A stretch of DNA of 61,535 bases from Marinibacterium sp. (GCA_017643305.1 JAEPNQ010000014.1:1-61535), one strand, 5' to 3'; positions 7,271-16,810 are shown, numbered from the stretch's first letter. Notes: generated by a model from the letters alone, not told the origin. Translations and numbers: made by a program.

Positions 7271-8449
7271 GTGACCAAAATTTTCTTAGACCAAACAGAT
7301 TTTGCAGGTGCGCACTCGCTTGCCGATCTGATCTGCAAGCGTGGCCTCGTGGTGGAGTTCGGTGATGGTTGGCCCTCGGAACCCGTCGAAAAGTCGTCCA
7401 TCCTTGTCCTGTCCGGCGCTGCCGAGGCCCGTCTCGGCGGGACGCAGAAGATGCTTGAAAGAGCGCGCGCTTTGCGACCCCTGCGACTTGTAGTGGTCGA
7501 CGAGGCCGCTGACCGGTTTTCGATCCGCACAGAGCTGGAAGGCAAGTTGCAACGCCTCGCCCTGCCGGCGGACAAGGCTCAGAGCGCCTATGCGCAGGCA
7601 GTGTTTGCAGAGCTGCTGTGTTCCGGTTTGTCGTCGATGATCGCGGCCGATCCGGCCAGCATGCAGCTCATGGCGGTGGCGCAGCGGGTGGCGCAGGCGG
7701 ATGTAACGGTCTTGATCAACGGGCCGACCGGCACCGGCAAAGAGGTCATTGCGCGGTTCATCCACGCCCATTCCCCGCGCGCAGACAACCCGTTCGTCGC
7801 AATCAATTGCGCGGCGATCCCTGAAAACATGCTCGAGGCGATGATGTTCGGTCATGAGAAGGGCTCTTTTACCGGGGCTTCAGTCGCCAACAAGGGCCTG
7901 TTCCGCGCTGCTAATGGCGGAACGCTCTTGCTCGACGAAATCTCGGAAATGCCGATTGGTCTGCAATCCAAGCTATTACGCGTGCTGCAAGAACGCTGCG
8001 TAACGCCGCTTGGCGCACAAAAAGAGGTCGCAGTTGACGTGCGGGTGATCGCGACGACGAACCGCGACATGCCGGCAGAGGTTCGGATGAATAATTTTCG
8101 CGAAGATCTTTTTTACCGGCTGAACGTCTTTCCACTGGAAACCCTGCCGCTGTGCGATCGCCCTTGTGACATCCTGCCCCTAGCAGTAGGGCTGTTGCGC
8201 CGCCACGCCGAAAGCCCGGCGATGATCCCGTGGATGACCCCGGAAGCCGTGGATGTGCTAGAACGCCATGCCTGGCCGGGCAATGTGCGGGAATTGGAAA
8301 ACGTCGTGCAGCGCGCCTTGGTTTTGCATGCGAACCGCTGCATCACCCCGGCGGACATCATCCTCGATACCGGCAGATCGTTGCAGATGCGCCCTGATTG
8401 GCTTGATGGCCATTCTCTGTCGACCAAAGGCAAGGAGCGTGTGGCATGA
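7271..8449 (+). CDS. fleT: Sigma-54 activator lacking a DNA-binding domain (FleT-like)
   Basis: A 392-residue AAA+ activator of RNA polymerase-sigma-54. I chose the GTG at 7271 because AAGGGGAG lies just upstream; the longer frame reads through the AT-rich leader. The N-terminal 120 residues are a divergent receiver-like region without an obvious phosphorylation site. The core has Walker A GPTGTGKE (about 151-158), the sigma-54 contact loop as GSFTGA (about 198-203) instead of GAFTGA, Walker B GGTLLLDE, and the FYRLNVFPL and WPGNVRELENVVQRA motifs. The protein ends about 45 residues after that with no Fis-type helix-turn-helix. In R. sphaeroides the FleT activator works as a partner of FleQ (from memory), and its gene has this same position before fliE. 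Its stop overlaps the fliE start (ATGA). No fleQ is in this window. Confidence 0.85.
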   Translation: MTKIFLDQTDFAGAHSLADLICKRGLVVEFGDGWPSEPVEKSSILVLSGAAEARLGGTQKMLERARALRPLRLVVVDEAADRFSIRTELEGKLQRLALPADKAQSAYAQAVFAELLCSGLSSMIAADPASMQLMAVAQRVAQADVTVLINGPTGTGKEVIARFIHAHSPRADNPFVAINCAAIPENMLEAMMFGHEKGSFTGASVANKGLFRAANGGTLLLDEISEMPIGLQSKLLRVLQERCVTPLGAQKEVAVDVRVIATTNRDMPAEVRMNNFREDLFYRLNVFPLETLPLCDRPCDILPLAVGLLRRHAESPAMIPWMTPEAVDVLERHAWPGNVRELENVVQRALVLHANRCITPADIILDTGRSLQMRPDWLDGHSLSTKGKERVA

Positions 8450-8760
8450 CCAATATCAGCGGTCTAAAATACCAGGTCGACCAGACCCACCTGCGGTCTC
8501 TCGCAAAATCGCAAGAGGCGCTGGAACCAAGGACTGATAGTCCCGAATTCTCTCAGCGGCTGGTCGATGGGCTGAAATCTTTGGCCTCGGCGCAAAACGA
8601 GGCGGCAGCACTGGCCACGGCCTTTGAGGTAGGCACCGAGCAGAACCTAGCCAAGGTCATGATTGCGCAACAGGTGTCCTCGCTTGGCTTTCAGCTGACC
8701 CTCAACGTCCGCAATAAGGCGCTTAGTGCCTACAAAGACATCATGAACATGCCCGTTTGA
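8446..8760 (+). CDS. fliE: Flagellar hook-basal body protein FliE
   Basis: A 104-residue protein of typical FliE length. The C-terminal half, FEVGTEQNLAKVMIAQQVSS followed by LGFQLTLNVRNKALSAYKDI and MNMPV, is the conserved FliE region. FliE sits between the MS ring and the proximal rod and is the first rod-type substrate of the export apparatus. It overlaps fleT by 4 bases, so it is translationally coupled to its regulator and is followed by fliF after 34 bp. Confidence 0.92.
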   Translation: MTNISGLKYQVDQTHLRSLAKSQEALEPRTDSPEFSQRLVDGLKSLASAQNEAAALATAFEVGTEQNLAKVMIAQQVSSLGFQLTLNVRNKALSAYKDIMNMPV

Positions 8761-8794
8761 CGCATAGCGGCACAGGCAACCAAAAGGAACGGTA

Positions 8795-10534
8795 GTGATC
8801 ATGGTAGAAACGACACAGCACCCCCAGATGACCGAGGAGACCGCAATGCGCGGCTCGGCCTTGGTGCCGTCCGGCGGCAATATGCTGGCGAGTTTGAAAT
8901 CAGTCACGGCGCAACCGGGCTTTCAACGCGCCATGCCCATGATCATCGCGGCGCTTGCGGTGGTGCTGGGGCTGGCCGCCTATCTCTACATGCGCGAACC
9001 CGCGCGCACGACGCTGTACGCGTCTCTGTCGGAAGCCGACAAGGCAAATGTTGTGGATGCGCTGACCAATGCGGGCATTGCCGTGTCGCTTGACCCGGCG
9101 ACCGGCGATGTACTCGTTCCCGTCGGCGACTATCACCGCTCGCGGATGAGCCTTGCCGCTCAGGGCCTGCCCAGTTCCGCGCCCGAAGGCTATGCCGCGC
9201 TCAGTGACATCCCCATGGGCATCTCGCGCTCGGTCGAGATGGTGCGCCTGAAACATGCGCAGGAAATCGAATTGGCTCGCTCGATCAACGAAATTTCAGC
9301 GGTTCAGGTGGCGCGGGTGCATCTGGCGATACCCGAACGCTCAGCTTTTGTGCGCCGACAGGAACCGCCGACCGCTTCGGTTTTTGTGCAGCTGGCATCG
9401 GGGCGGCGACTGGACGAGGGGCAAGTCGAAGCCATCGTGAACCTTGTCTCCACCTCCGTGGCGGGCATGGCGCGGGAAAACGTGACAGTTATCGACCAGG
9501 CGGGTCGCATGTTGTCGAAATCACTTGATGATCCCGCCTCGATCCTGACGGATACACAACTGCAACACCGGATGCGGCTGGAAGGCATCTATCGCTCGCG
9601 CGTTGAATCGCTTGTTACGCCCATCGTCGGGCCCGGCAATGTGAATGCACAGGTCAATATCGAGATCGATTTCACCCGCAGCGAAGTCACCGAAGAACGT
9701 GTCGATCCCGAGGGCACGGCGCTGCGGAGCGAGCAAAACACCTTGGATGTTGCAGCCAATGCCGAGGCGCGCGGTGTGCCCGGTGCCGCCACGAATACTG
9801 CACCGACCGAGACTGATATCGCCGACGATCTTGCCGGAGGTGGCGGTACCAGCCAGGGCGAGAACCGCTCCAGCAGCGAATTACGCAATTACGAGGTCAG
9901 CCGACGGGTATCGACCACGATGGCGCCCTCCAACCGCATCATCAAGATCGACGCGGCTTTGCTCTTGCGCACCCAGATGATAGTCGACCCCGAAACTGGG
10001 CTTGAGCGGCCGGAAACCATGTCGCCCGAAGCCATTGCCGACATCGAACGGCTGGTTAGTAGCGCCATCGGACTGAACCCCGCGCGCGGTGATACACTGA
10101 CCGTCACTGCAAAGCCTTTTGTTTCGACCCTCGAAGGGGTGTCGGTGTCCTGGTTCCAGACCGACTGGATTCAGCAGATCGCCAAACAATTCGTGACGAT
10201 TCTTCTTCTTGCGGTCGTCACGCTTGGAGTGATCCGCCCACTTCTCAACCGTGTGCTTGTGCCCTCTGGCGGCGGCGCGATGCAGCATGGCGGGTTGTCC
10301 GAGGATGAGGCGGAGGCACTGGAATCCGTCGAGGTCGGTGACGGCGAAACCCTTGAGAACATTAAGGCCAAGCTCAAACCGAAGAAGTCGAACATCTCTT
10401 TGGAGATGCTCGATACCGCGAATACCTACGATGACAAGGTCGCTATTATTCGTATGATTGTAGGCGACGAGGCAGGCCGTGTGTCGAATGTGTTCAAGCA
10501 GATGATGAAAAAGGAGATGGATCAAAAGGCCTGA
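8795..10534 (+). CDS. fliF: Flagellar MS-ring protein FliF
   Basis: A 579-residue inner-membrane ring protein. Two membrane segments are seen, about residues 48-66 (MPMIIAALAVVLGLAAYLYM) and 454-474 (FVTILLLAVVTLGVIRPLL), flanking the periplasmic ring-building domains. TTLYASLSEADKANVVDALT and SRSVEMVRLKHAQEIELARS are typical FliF text. The C-terminal cytoplasmic tail (DTANTYDDKVAIIRMIVGDE) is the FliG-binding end. The GTG at 8795 has AGGA six bases upstream; ATG 8801 is an alternative. It belongs to the fleT-fliEFGHIJ operon. Confidence 0.95.
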   Translation: MIMVETTQHPQMTEETAMRGSALVPSGGNMLASLKSVTAQPGFQRAMPMIIAALAVVLGLAAYLYMREPARTTLYASLSEADKANVVDALTNAGIAVSLDPATGDVLVPVGDYHRSRMSLAAQGLPSSAPEGYAALSDIPMGISRSVEMVRLKHAQEIELARSINEISAVQVARVHLAIPERSAFVRRQEPPTASVFVQLASGRRLDEGQVEAIVNLVSTSVAGMARENVTVIDQAGRMLSKSLDDPASILTDTQLQHRMRLEGIYRSRVESLVTPIVGPGNVNAQVNIEIDFTRSEVTEERVDPEGTALRSEQNTLDVAANAEARGVPGAATNTAPTETDIADDLAGGGGTSQGENRSSSELRNYEVSRRVSTTMAPSNRIIKIDAALLLRTQMIVDPETGLERPETMSPEAIADIERLVSSAIGLNPARGDTLTVTAKPFVSTLEGVSVSWFQTDWIQQIAKQFVTILLLAVVTLGVIRPLLNRVLVPSGGGAMQHGGLSEDEAEALESVEVGDGETLENIKAKLKPKKSNISLEMLDTANTYDDKVAIIRMIVGDEAGRVSNVFKQMMKKEMDQKA

Positions 10535-10588
10535 TTGCCCAAGTTAGGGCTGCTATGCCGATCCATCTACAGCAGGGGAACGAACCAA

Positions 10589-11629
10589 ATGCCCGAAGCA
10601 GCCACACCCGCCGAACAGGAGGAAAGTCTGTTCGATACCCTGACGGGTACGCAGAAATCGGCGATCTTGATGATGCTTTTGGGCGAAGACGAAGCTGCCG
10701 AGATCCTCAAGAACCTGAGCCCGCGCGAGGTGCAGCACCTTGGCGCTGCGATGTATTCGGTTCAGGGCGTCGATCAGGAAACCGTCAATTTCGTCCTCGA
10801 CGAGTTCTTGACCATCATCAAGCAACAGACCAGCATCGGACTTGGGGCGGGCAACTACATACGCAACGTGTTGACTAAAGCACTGGGCGGGGACAAGGCG
10901 CAATCGGTTCTCAGCCGGATCACCCCGGCCTCCTCGGAGCGGCCGATCGATATACTAGACTGGATGGATGCCCGTGCGATCGCGGAGCTGATCATGGATG
11001 AACACCCCCAGATCGTCGCACTGATCGTCTCCTATCTCGACTACGGCTTGGCTGCCGATGTGCTAGGGCTTTTGCCGCATGACCTTCAGCCCGAAGTGGT
11101 CTCTCGGATCGCCACGCTGGAAACAGTGCAGCCCGATGCCGTGCGCGAGCTCGAGCGTGTGATGCAGCTCAAGTTCAAGGCCAACACCACCCTGCGGGCC
11201 TCGCAGATCGGCGGCGTCAAGGCGGCGGCGAAGATTATGAATTTCACAAAAACCGCGATGGAACAGAGAATCATGAAGGACATCAAAAAGGCTGATAAGG
11301 ACCTGATGACCGCCATTCAGGATAATATGTTCGTCTTCGACAATCTCGTCATGTCCGACGAGCGTTCGCTGCAGAATCTGCTGCGCTCCATCGATACCGA
11401 TGTTCTGGTGCTGGCCCTCAAGGGCGCCGACGCGGTGCTCCGCGAAAAGCTCTTTGGCTGTATGTCCACCCGCGCCGCCGCCAATATCAAGGACGAGATG
11501 GAGGCGCTTGGCCCGATCCGTCTGACTGAGGTGCAAGAGGCGCAAAAGCAAATCATTGATATCGCGCGCAAGATGTCGGACGATGGCACCATCGTTCTGG
11601 CCGGGCGTGGCGGTGACGAGATGGTCTAA
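10589..11629 (+). CDS. fliG: Flagellar motor switch protein FliG
   Basis: A 346-residue switch/torque protein. I start it at ATG 10589 (MPEAATPAEQEESLFDTLTG), nine bases after AGGGGA; the frame is open back to 10535 but without a site. It shows the N-terminal FliF-binding domain (TGTQKSAILMMLLGEDEAAE), the middle-domain EHPQ motif (MDEHPQIVALIVSYLD) and the C-terminal torque helix (LALKGADAVLREKLFGCMST). The C-terminal charged residues that meet MotA/PomA are present in this helix. It lies 54 bp after fliF, and its stop nearly touches the fliH start. Confidence 0.95.
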   Translation: MPEAATPAEQEESLFDTLTGTQKSAILMMLLGEDEAAEILKNLSPREVQHLGAAMYSVQGVDQETVNFVLDEFLTIIKQQTSIGLGAGNYIRNVLTKALGGDKAQSVLSRITPASSERPIDILDWMDARAIAELIMDEHPQIVALIVSYLDYGLAADVLGLLPHDLQPEVVSRIATLETVQPDAVRELERVMQLKFKANTTLRASQIGGVKAAAKIMNFTKTAMEQRIMKDIKKADKDLMTAIQDNMFVFDNLVMSDERSLQNLLRSIDTDVLVLALKGADAVLREKLFGCMSTRAAANIKDEMEALGPIRLTEVQEAQKQIIDIARKMSDDGTIVLAGRGGDEMV

Positions 11630-11632
11630 GCC

Positions 11633-12643
11633 ATGCAACCGACTGAAAGCAGCCTGGAGGCTGTCGATCCCGATACCGCGCCGCTAGACGAACGCGAGAT
11701 CACGCGGTTGATCGCAGCGGCCCGTAACGAAGCCTATCGGCCATCGCAGATGGTGCCGCAGGGCAAAACCGATGCCTTTCGGCCCAAGAGCCTGCTGGAA
11801 CTGGCTAAGCAACGGCGCGAGGTAGCCAAGTCTCAAGAGGTGCAAGACGCGCCAGCCGAGGATGAAACCTCCAAAGTGGATCATGCCTCCTTGCCCGAAG
11901 CCGGGGATGGTGCAGCCGACCAACAGGCCGCGCCACTCTCCGAGGATGCGTGCAACATGCCCCCGCCTGAACCGCTTGAGGCGGTTGATGCGCCAGATGA
12001 CGCATCTGGTGCCGAGATGTCCGTGGCTGATGCAGACGCGGTTGGCGCGACAATGCCCGAGGTTGAGTCGCCTTCTCCGGCCCTGGTGGCGATGCCGACC
12101 GACGTCACAGAGCTACTTGATCCCGACACGGAAGAACGCATCCGGGCCGAGGCGTTCGCCGCAGGCCGCGCCGAGGCCGAGGCCGAATTGCGCGACAGCC
12201 TGAGCGCCGCAACCGTTGCCCTTCAAGCCGCCGCCCAAGCCTTTGCACAGCCGCCTGCCAGCACCATGGCCCAGTTGCGCGCCGATATGGCCGAGGCAGT
12301 ATTGCGCCTCTCATCCGAACGCGCGGGGCTGGAGATTGACACCTTGCCCAACGCCTTCGTTGAGCGAATTGAGGCCCTGGCCGACCGTATCCATGCTCAG
12401 TCAAGCCAGCCGGTCTTGCGGCTAAATTCCGATGATTTGGCGGCGATCGACACCTTGATCGAGGGCTCCGAAACCCTTGCCTCCATGCACATTGTCACAG
12501 CGCAGGATCTATCGCGTGGCGATGTCGAACTGACGGTGGGTGGTTTGCGCCTGTCGGATCGCATTCTTGGTCAAACGGCCCCGCGTAAGACCGCCCGAGT
12601 CAATCCTAAGCAGACCGCAGAGCCGAGGCCTGAGGAAAAATGA
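11633..12643 (+). CDS. fliH: Flagellar export ATPase regulator FliH
   Basis: A 336-residue protein, longer than the usual 230-240. The first 160 residues are low-complexity and rich in Ala, Pro, Asp and Glu. After that comes the FliH coiled coil with alanine/glutamate repeats (AFAAGRAEAEAELRDSLSAA) and the C-terminal domain (DIDTLIEGSETL-like region ending SRGDVELTVGGLRLSDRILG). FliH forms a stator-like dimer with the ATPase FliI. It overlaps the fliI start by 4 bases. The long acidic N-terminus is the odd feature; it could extend contact with the C-ring. Confidence 0.85.
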   Translation: MQPTESSLEAVDPDTAPLDEREITRLIAAARNEAYRPSQMVPQGKTDAFRPKSLLELAKQRREVAKSQEVQDAPAEDETSKVDHASLPEAGDGAADQQAAPLSEDACNMPPPEPLEAVDAPDDASGAEMSVADADAVGATMPEVESPSPALVAMPTDVTELLDPDTEERIRAEAFAAGRAEAEAELRDSLSAATVALQAAAQAFAQPPASTMAQLRADMAEAVLRLSSERAGLEIDTLPNAFVERIEALADRIHAQSSQPVLRLNSDDLAAIDTLIEGSETLASMHIVTAQDLSRGDVELTVGGLRLSDRILGQTAPRKTARVNPKQTAEPRPEEK

Positions 12644-13968
12644 ACGCCATTCTCGATACCCTGCGCACCGATCTTGCCGCGCTGCCCGATCAGCGCCGCC
12701 TTGTCGCCTCAGGCCGCGTCACCCGCTTCGATGGCCAGATCCTTGAATGCGACGGTTTTCCCGTCCTGGTAGGGGCGGTTTGCAAGGTCGAAACCAATGA
12801 CCATGAACCGGCCTTGGCCGAAGTTATCGGTCTGCGCGACGGGCGAAACCTGTTGTTCCTCTATGATCTGGATGCCCGTGTCGAAATCGGGGGCCGCGTC
12901 ACCGCGATCGAGGCGGACAACCGGATCAAGGTCGGCCCCGAATTGCTGGGCCGGGTGATAGATGCGCAGGGCAACCCGCTCGATAAGCTGGGGCCGCTTT
13001 TGCCCAGTAAAAGTTGGCCCCTTATGGGCCGCCCCTTGAACCCCTTGGCGCGCAAGCCCGTAGCCCAACCTCTCGATGTCGGGGTGCGCGTGGTCAATGC
13101 GCTCTTGTCGGTGGGACGCGGCCAGCGGCTTGGGATCATCGCGGGCTCCGGGGTGGGCAAATCGGTGCTCTTGTCGATGATGACTCGCTTTTCCGAGGCC
13201 GAAGTAATCGTCGTGGCCCTGATCGGCGAGCGTGGGCGCGAAGTGGGCGCCATGGTTGAACAGGTGATGGGGGGCGATGCGCGGCGCAAAGTCGTCGTCG
13301 TTGCCGTACCCGCTGACCGTTCGGCGCTGCTGCGCATCCGTGGCGCGCATCGCGCCACCGCCATCGCAGAATATTTCCGCGCCCAGGGCAAAGAGGTTTT
13401 GCTGATCATGGACAGCCTGACGCGCGTCGCCCATGCACGACGCGAGGTTGGCCTTGCTTTGGGCGAGCAGCCGACTGTCAAGGGCTACCCGCCTTCGGTC
13501 GTGTCGCTAATCCCTGCCTTGGTCGAGCGCTCTGGCACCGGGAGTGAGGGTGAGGGCGCGATCACATCGTTCTACACCGTTCTGGCCGATGGCGATGACA
13601 CCACCAATGATCCGGTGGTAGACACCGCGCGCGCTATTTTGGACGGTCATATCCTTCTGTCGCGACACCAGACTCAGCTTGGCATCTACCCGGCGGTCGA
13701 CATTACAGCCTCTGTAAGCCGGGTGATGTCCGATATAACACCGCCCCGCCAACAAGCTGCGGCGACGCGCTTTCGCAGGCTTGTGTCACTTTATCTTGAA
13801 AATCGCGACCTTATGCTGATGGGGGGCTACCAGTCCGGCCAGGACCCCGATTTGGACCTTGCCGTATCGCTGTGGCCCAAGCTGACGGGCTTCATTAAGC
13901 AGGCCCCGAACGAACCCGCCAGTTTTGCCGAAAGCCAAAAGGACCTGATCGCGATGATGGAAGGGTGA
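12640..13968 (+). CDS. fliI: Flagellum-specific export ATPase FliI
   Basis: A 442-residue F1-type ATPase of the flagellar type III export gate. Walker A is IAGSGVGKSVLLSMM (about 167-181). The GERGREVGAMVEQVMGG stretch, LLIMDSLTRVAHARREVGLA (Walker B with the arginine-rich FliI signature) and GYPPSVVSLIPALVERSG are all present. It lacks the long N-terminal beta-barrel extension of the F1 beta subunit, as expected for FliI. It overlaps fliH and precedes fliJ by 7 bp. Confidence 0.95.
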   Translation: MNAILDTLRTDLAALPDQRRLVASGRVTRFDGQILECDGFPVLVGAVCKVETNDHEPALAEVIGLRDGRNLLFLYDLDARVEIGGRVTAIEADNRIKVGPELLGRVIDAQGNPLDKLGPLLPSKSWPLMGRPLNPLARKPVAQPLDVGVRVVNALLSVGRGQRLGIIAGSGVGKSVLLSMMTRFSEAEVIVVALIGERGREVGAMVEQVMGGDARRKVVVVAVPADRSALLRIRGAHRATAIAEYFRAQGKEVLLIMDSLTRVAHARREVGLALGEQPTVKGYPPSVVSLIPALVERSGTGSEGEGAITSFYTVLADGDDTTNDPVVDTARAILDGHILLSRHQTQLGIYPAVDITASVSRVMSDITPPRQQAAATRFRRLVSLYLENRDLMLMGGYQSGQDPDLDLAVSLWPKLTGFIKQAPNEPASFAESQKDLIAMMEG

Positions 13969-13975
13969 TAGGAGC

Positions 13976-14395
13976 ATGTCGCGTTCAGAGCGTTTGATTA
14001 GCTTGATGAAGCTGCGCGAAGTCTTGCGGGCCAGGCGCGAGGCCCGGGCCGTCGGTGAATTGTTTGGCGAAATCGAGCGCGCCACGGGGGTACAGGAAAA
14101 GTTGATAAGCCTGATCCAGGTTAATACGCAACTTCATGAGCCGATGGCGCCTTCAGAATTGCGATCGCGGGCTTGGTATACGCGACAGATGCAAGAGCAG
14201 TTGGAAGTTCTGGAAAACCGTAGCGCCTTTTTGACGACCGAATTGGTCCAGGCCCGTAAGGCATTGATGTATCACAAGAAACGGGAAAAAATCCTTGAAG
14301 AACGCAGTCTCTTGGCACGGAAGGATGAAGTCGAAAGTCGCGAAAGCCGCGCGGAAGGCCAGTTGCCACCGCACGGCGCAAAACAAAATAAGTAG
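13976..14395 (+). CDS. fliJ: Flagellar export protein FliJ
   Basis: A 139-residue basic coiled-coil protein (MSRSERLISLMKLREVLRAR; LHEPMAPSELRSRAWYTRQM; KALMYHKKREKILEERSLLA). Length, composition and position directly after fliI fit FliJ, which forms the central stalk of the FliI hexamer and helps couple proton motive force to export. The primary sequence of FliJ is poorly conserved, so the assignment depends largely on context. It is the last gene of the fleT-fliJ run; the fliK operon has its own promoter 19 bp downstream. Confidence 0.8.
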   Translation: MSRSERLISLMKLREVLRARREARAVGELFGEIERATGVQEKLISLIQVNTQLHEPMAPSELRSRAWYTRQMQEQLEVLENRSAFLTTELVQARKALMYHKKREKILEERSLLARKDEVESRESRAEGQLPPHGAKQNK

Positions 14396-14413
14396 AGCCA
14401 AGCCCAAGTCGCT

Positions 14414-14429
14414 TGGCATTTTTCTTGCA
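14414..14429 (+). promoter_or_regulatory. Predicted sigma-54 promoter of fliKLMN
   Basis: TGGCATTTTTCTTGCA: GG at 14415-14416 and GC at 14427-14428 have exact spacing, and both TGGCA and TTGCA boxes are intact. The fliK ATG is 61 bp downstream of the -12 box. Confidence 0.85.
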
Positions 14430-14489
14430 TTGACGCCTCCTGATGTGCGTTTGTTTCAACGTTCTTGATCAGCAAGGGTAATCCTGACC

Positions 14490-16202
14490 ATGAAAGTGAT
14501 CTCCAATTTGATGGAGCCAATGGGCATAGAGCTTGGTATATTCCCGCGTGAGGTCAGGCCGGTGACGGGATTCGGCTTCGAACAGCTGTTCTCGGGGTCC
14601 GATGGCGTGGTCTCCGAAGGTTCCATAACGGTGGATGTGGGTCTGCCAGCCCCCTTTGACGAGGACGGGCAGGTGCTGCCTGAGCTAGGGCAGCTACACC
14701 CCGAGACGCGACAATCACCCCTTGGGCTTGAGGCTGTAATGGCCCAATTCGACGATCTATTAGCGGAGCAGGCCGAGCTGCCGCCGGCAGGGGTAGTGGC
14801 GGTCAAGCCGGATGATTCCCTGATTGACGCTATCGATGTGCAGTCCGTGGACCCCTCCTTTTCAGCGGCGATCCCTTTGGAAGAGCTGGTCGCTATGCAT
14901 ATTCATGTCCCCGGTGCGAGTACCGATGCCAAGACGGCTGTTGCATCAAACCCTCTGGAGGCGGAACAAGCGGTGCTTGTCGGCGCGGATCGTGACGCGG
15001 CGCAGTCCGTCACGGTGCAAACCAACCTAGTACCGGGTGGGGGCAGGGCTTCAGCGTCGCTGCCTCTGCTGCTCGCGACTGCGCAGCCGCAGACCGATCC
15101 TAGCGTGACACTTCCCATACCGGCCATGGCCCCAGATGGTCCGCAGCAGCCATTCGCCATGAAGGAGGCGCAGCTGGCTCCGGCCCCCGCTTCCGTACTG
15201 ACCGATCTAGCTGAAGAAGGTGCGAACCGCTCGCTCTTTGAAAAACAGCCTGTGCTGCCCGTGACGAGGCGGGTGGAAGCAGGCAATGGGCCTTTGGCAC
15301 CCGCACCCGTAATCCTAACCGAGGAAGCGGCCCAAGACACGACCGTTTCGGTCTCGCCCATCGCGGCGCAGTTGGCAAAGGCCGCCGCGCAGGATACCCA
15401 ACCTGCGTTGTCCAGAGATGGTCCCGATGTCGCGTCCATGACCTCGGGCGCGTCCCCGACAGAAACGACGAACACCACGAAAGCCGCCGGCCCCACGCCC
15501 CGCAGCGCTGCCCTAGCGTCCCAGATGGCGGCCCGGATGGCAAACGCGGCCATTCAGAATGGCCAGGCATCGGGGCAGGTATCTTCCGGCGCGGGTAAGG
15601 ATTGGGCGGCACGCAACGATGCACAGCGGTTCGATCCCGCGCAGGCGATCCCGGGCCAGGGAGAGCCGCATTCTGCCGGTAGCAGCGCGTTGCGCGCCCC
15701 GCTTATGACCTCGACACCTGCACCCGTCGCGCCGAACCCACTGCCGATGACCAGCATCTTGAACATGCGCGAGGCAGATTGGCACAAGAGCTTTGTCGCC
15801 CAGATTGAGCGCATGACCGCTGCCGGCTCGAAGCATATTGAGATTTCGCTTCGCCCTAAGAACCTTGGGGAAATTCAGGTCTCGCTCGATTTGCGCGGAG
15901 ACCACACTCATGTTCATATCGCGACCGAGACGGCCGCTGTCGCACGGTTGCTGGGTGGTGCCGAAGACCGTCTGGCGCAGATGCTGGACCAATCAGGGTA
16001 TCGATTGTCGGGCTTTTCGGCGCAGGATCAGGGCACTGGCGGCGAACGAGGGCAGAATGGTGGCCAACATGGGCAACATGCGCCTCGCCACAACCGTCCC
16101 ACCATGGACACCACCCTGCGCGAAGAGCCCAAGGATGCCAGCGCGGCGGGGCCCATTAGCGTCGACCGGGGCCAGGCCATCGGTATCAACATGCTTGCTT
16201 AA
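14490..16202 (+). CDS. fliK: Flagellar hook-length control protein FliK
   Basis: A 570-residue protein whose first 420 residues are low-complexity (Ala, Pro, Thr, Gln rich), as expected for the extended ruler part. The C-terminal domain, about 430-520, carries the FliK/Flg_hook_C text SKHIEISLRPKNLGEIQVSL, then THVHIATETAAVARLLGGAE and RLAQMLDQSGYRLSGFSAQD. FliK measures hook length during export and switches FlhB specificity from hook to filament. It is the first gene of the fliKLMN operon. Given the giant hook protein encoded at 42027-45746, this ruler may have co-adapted. Confidence 0.88.
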   Translation: MKVISNLMEPMGIELGIFPREVRPVTGFGFEQLFSGSDGVVSEGSITVDVGLPAPFDEDGQVLPELGQLHPETRQSPLGLEAVMAQFDDLLAEQAELPPAGVVAVKPDDSLIDAIDVQSVDPSFSAAIPLEELVAMHIHVPGASTDAKTAVASNPLEAEQAVLVGADRDAAQSVTVQTNLVPGGGRASASLPLLLATAQPQTDPSVTLPIPAMAPDGPQQPFAMKEAQLAPAPASVLTDLAEEGANRSLFEKQPVLPVTRRVEAGNGPLAPAPVILTEEAAQDTTVSVSPIAAQLAKAAAQDTQPALSRDGPDVASMTSGASPTETTNTTKAAGPTPRSAALASQMAARMANAAIQNGQASGQVSSGAGKDWAARNDAQRFDPAQAIPGQGEPHSAGSSALRAPLMTSTPAPVAPNPLPMTSILNMREADWHKSFVAQIERMTAAGSKHIEISLRPKNLGEIQVSLDLRGDHTHVHIATETAAVARLLGGAEDRLAQMLDQSGYRLSGFSAQDQGTGGERGQNGGQHGQHAPRHNRPTMDTTLREEPKDASAAGPISVDRGQAIGINMLA

Positions 16203-16217
16203 TCGAGGATCTGAAAG

Positions 16218-16805
16218 ATGTCGGATACGAGCGCGCCGGAAGGCAAACCTAAAAAAGGCAGGATCCTACAGATCCTTCTCTTTGTCGTCGGTGGCCTTGT
16301 CCTTGTCGGTGTTGGCCTTGGAGCGGGATTTTTCCTGTTCGGCAACAATGTCACTCCCTCCAACGAGATCGACATGATCATCGAGCGCAAACTACAGGAG
16401 GCCGGCCAGCTGCCGCCCCCGGAGGAAGAAGAGACCGACGAAACCGGCCCGACGCGGATGGCCAAGCCCGTTGAGGCAACGGGCACTTTTATTACCAGCT
16501 ATTACGAGTTCCCCGGCAATTTCACCACCAACCTGCTAGACTCACGCAAATTCCTTCAGGTCGCCATCGGCGTATCGACGCAATATGATGAGACGGTGAT
16601 CCAGAATGTAGAAACCCATCAACTCGCCCTTAGGTCCGAGGTGCTGGGCGTGATCAGCGAGTTCACCGAAGAAGCGGTTCAGGGCAAGGAAGGCCGTGAT
16701 GCAATCGCCGCACGGATGCGCGATGCGATCAATGTCAAGCTCGAGGAGCTCGAAGGCTTCGGTGGCATTGGGGGCGTCCATTTCACCTCATTCGTGCTTC
16801 AATAG
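16218..16805 (+). CDS. fliL: Flagellar basal body protein FliL
   Basis: A 195-residue bitopic inner-membrane protein. It has a basic cytoplasmic start, one membrane segment (about residues 18-40, ILLFVVGGLVLVGVGLGAGF), an acidic linker, and a periplasmic stomatin-like FliL domain: YYEFPGNFTTNLLDSRKFLQ to the classic end FGGIGGVHFTSFVLQ. FliL encircles and stabilises stator units and is essential for swimming in R. sphaeroides. It is 15 bp after fliK and 5 bp before fliM. A second FliL-like gene lies at 31032-31601. Confidence 0.92.
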   Translation: MSDTSAPEGKPKKGRILQILLFVVGGLVLVGVGLGAGFFLFGNNVTPSNEIDMIIERKLQEAGQLPPPEEEETDETGPTRMAKPVEATGTFITSYYEFPGNFTTNLLDSRKFLQVAIGVSTQYDETVIQNVETHQLALRSEVLGVISEFTEEAVQGKEGRDAIAARMRDAINVKLEELEGFGGIGGVHFTSFVLQ

Positions 16806-16810
16806 GGAGC

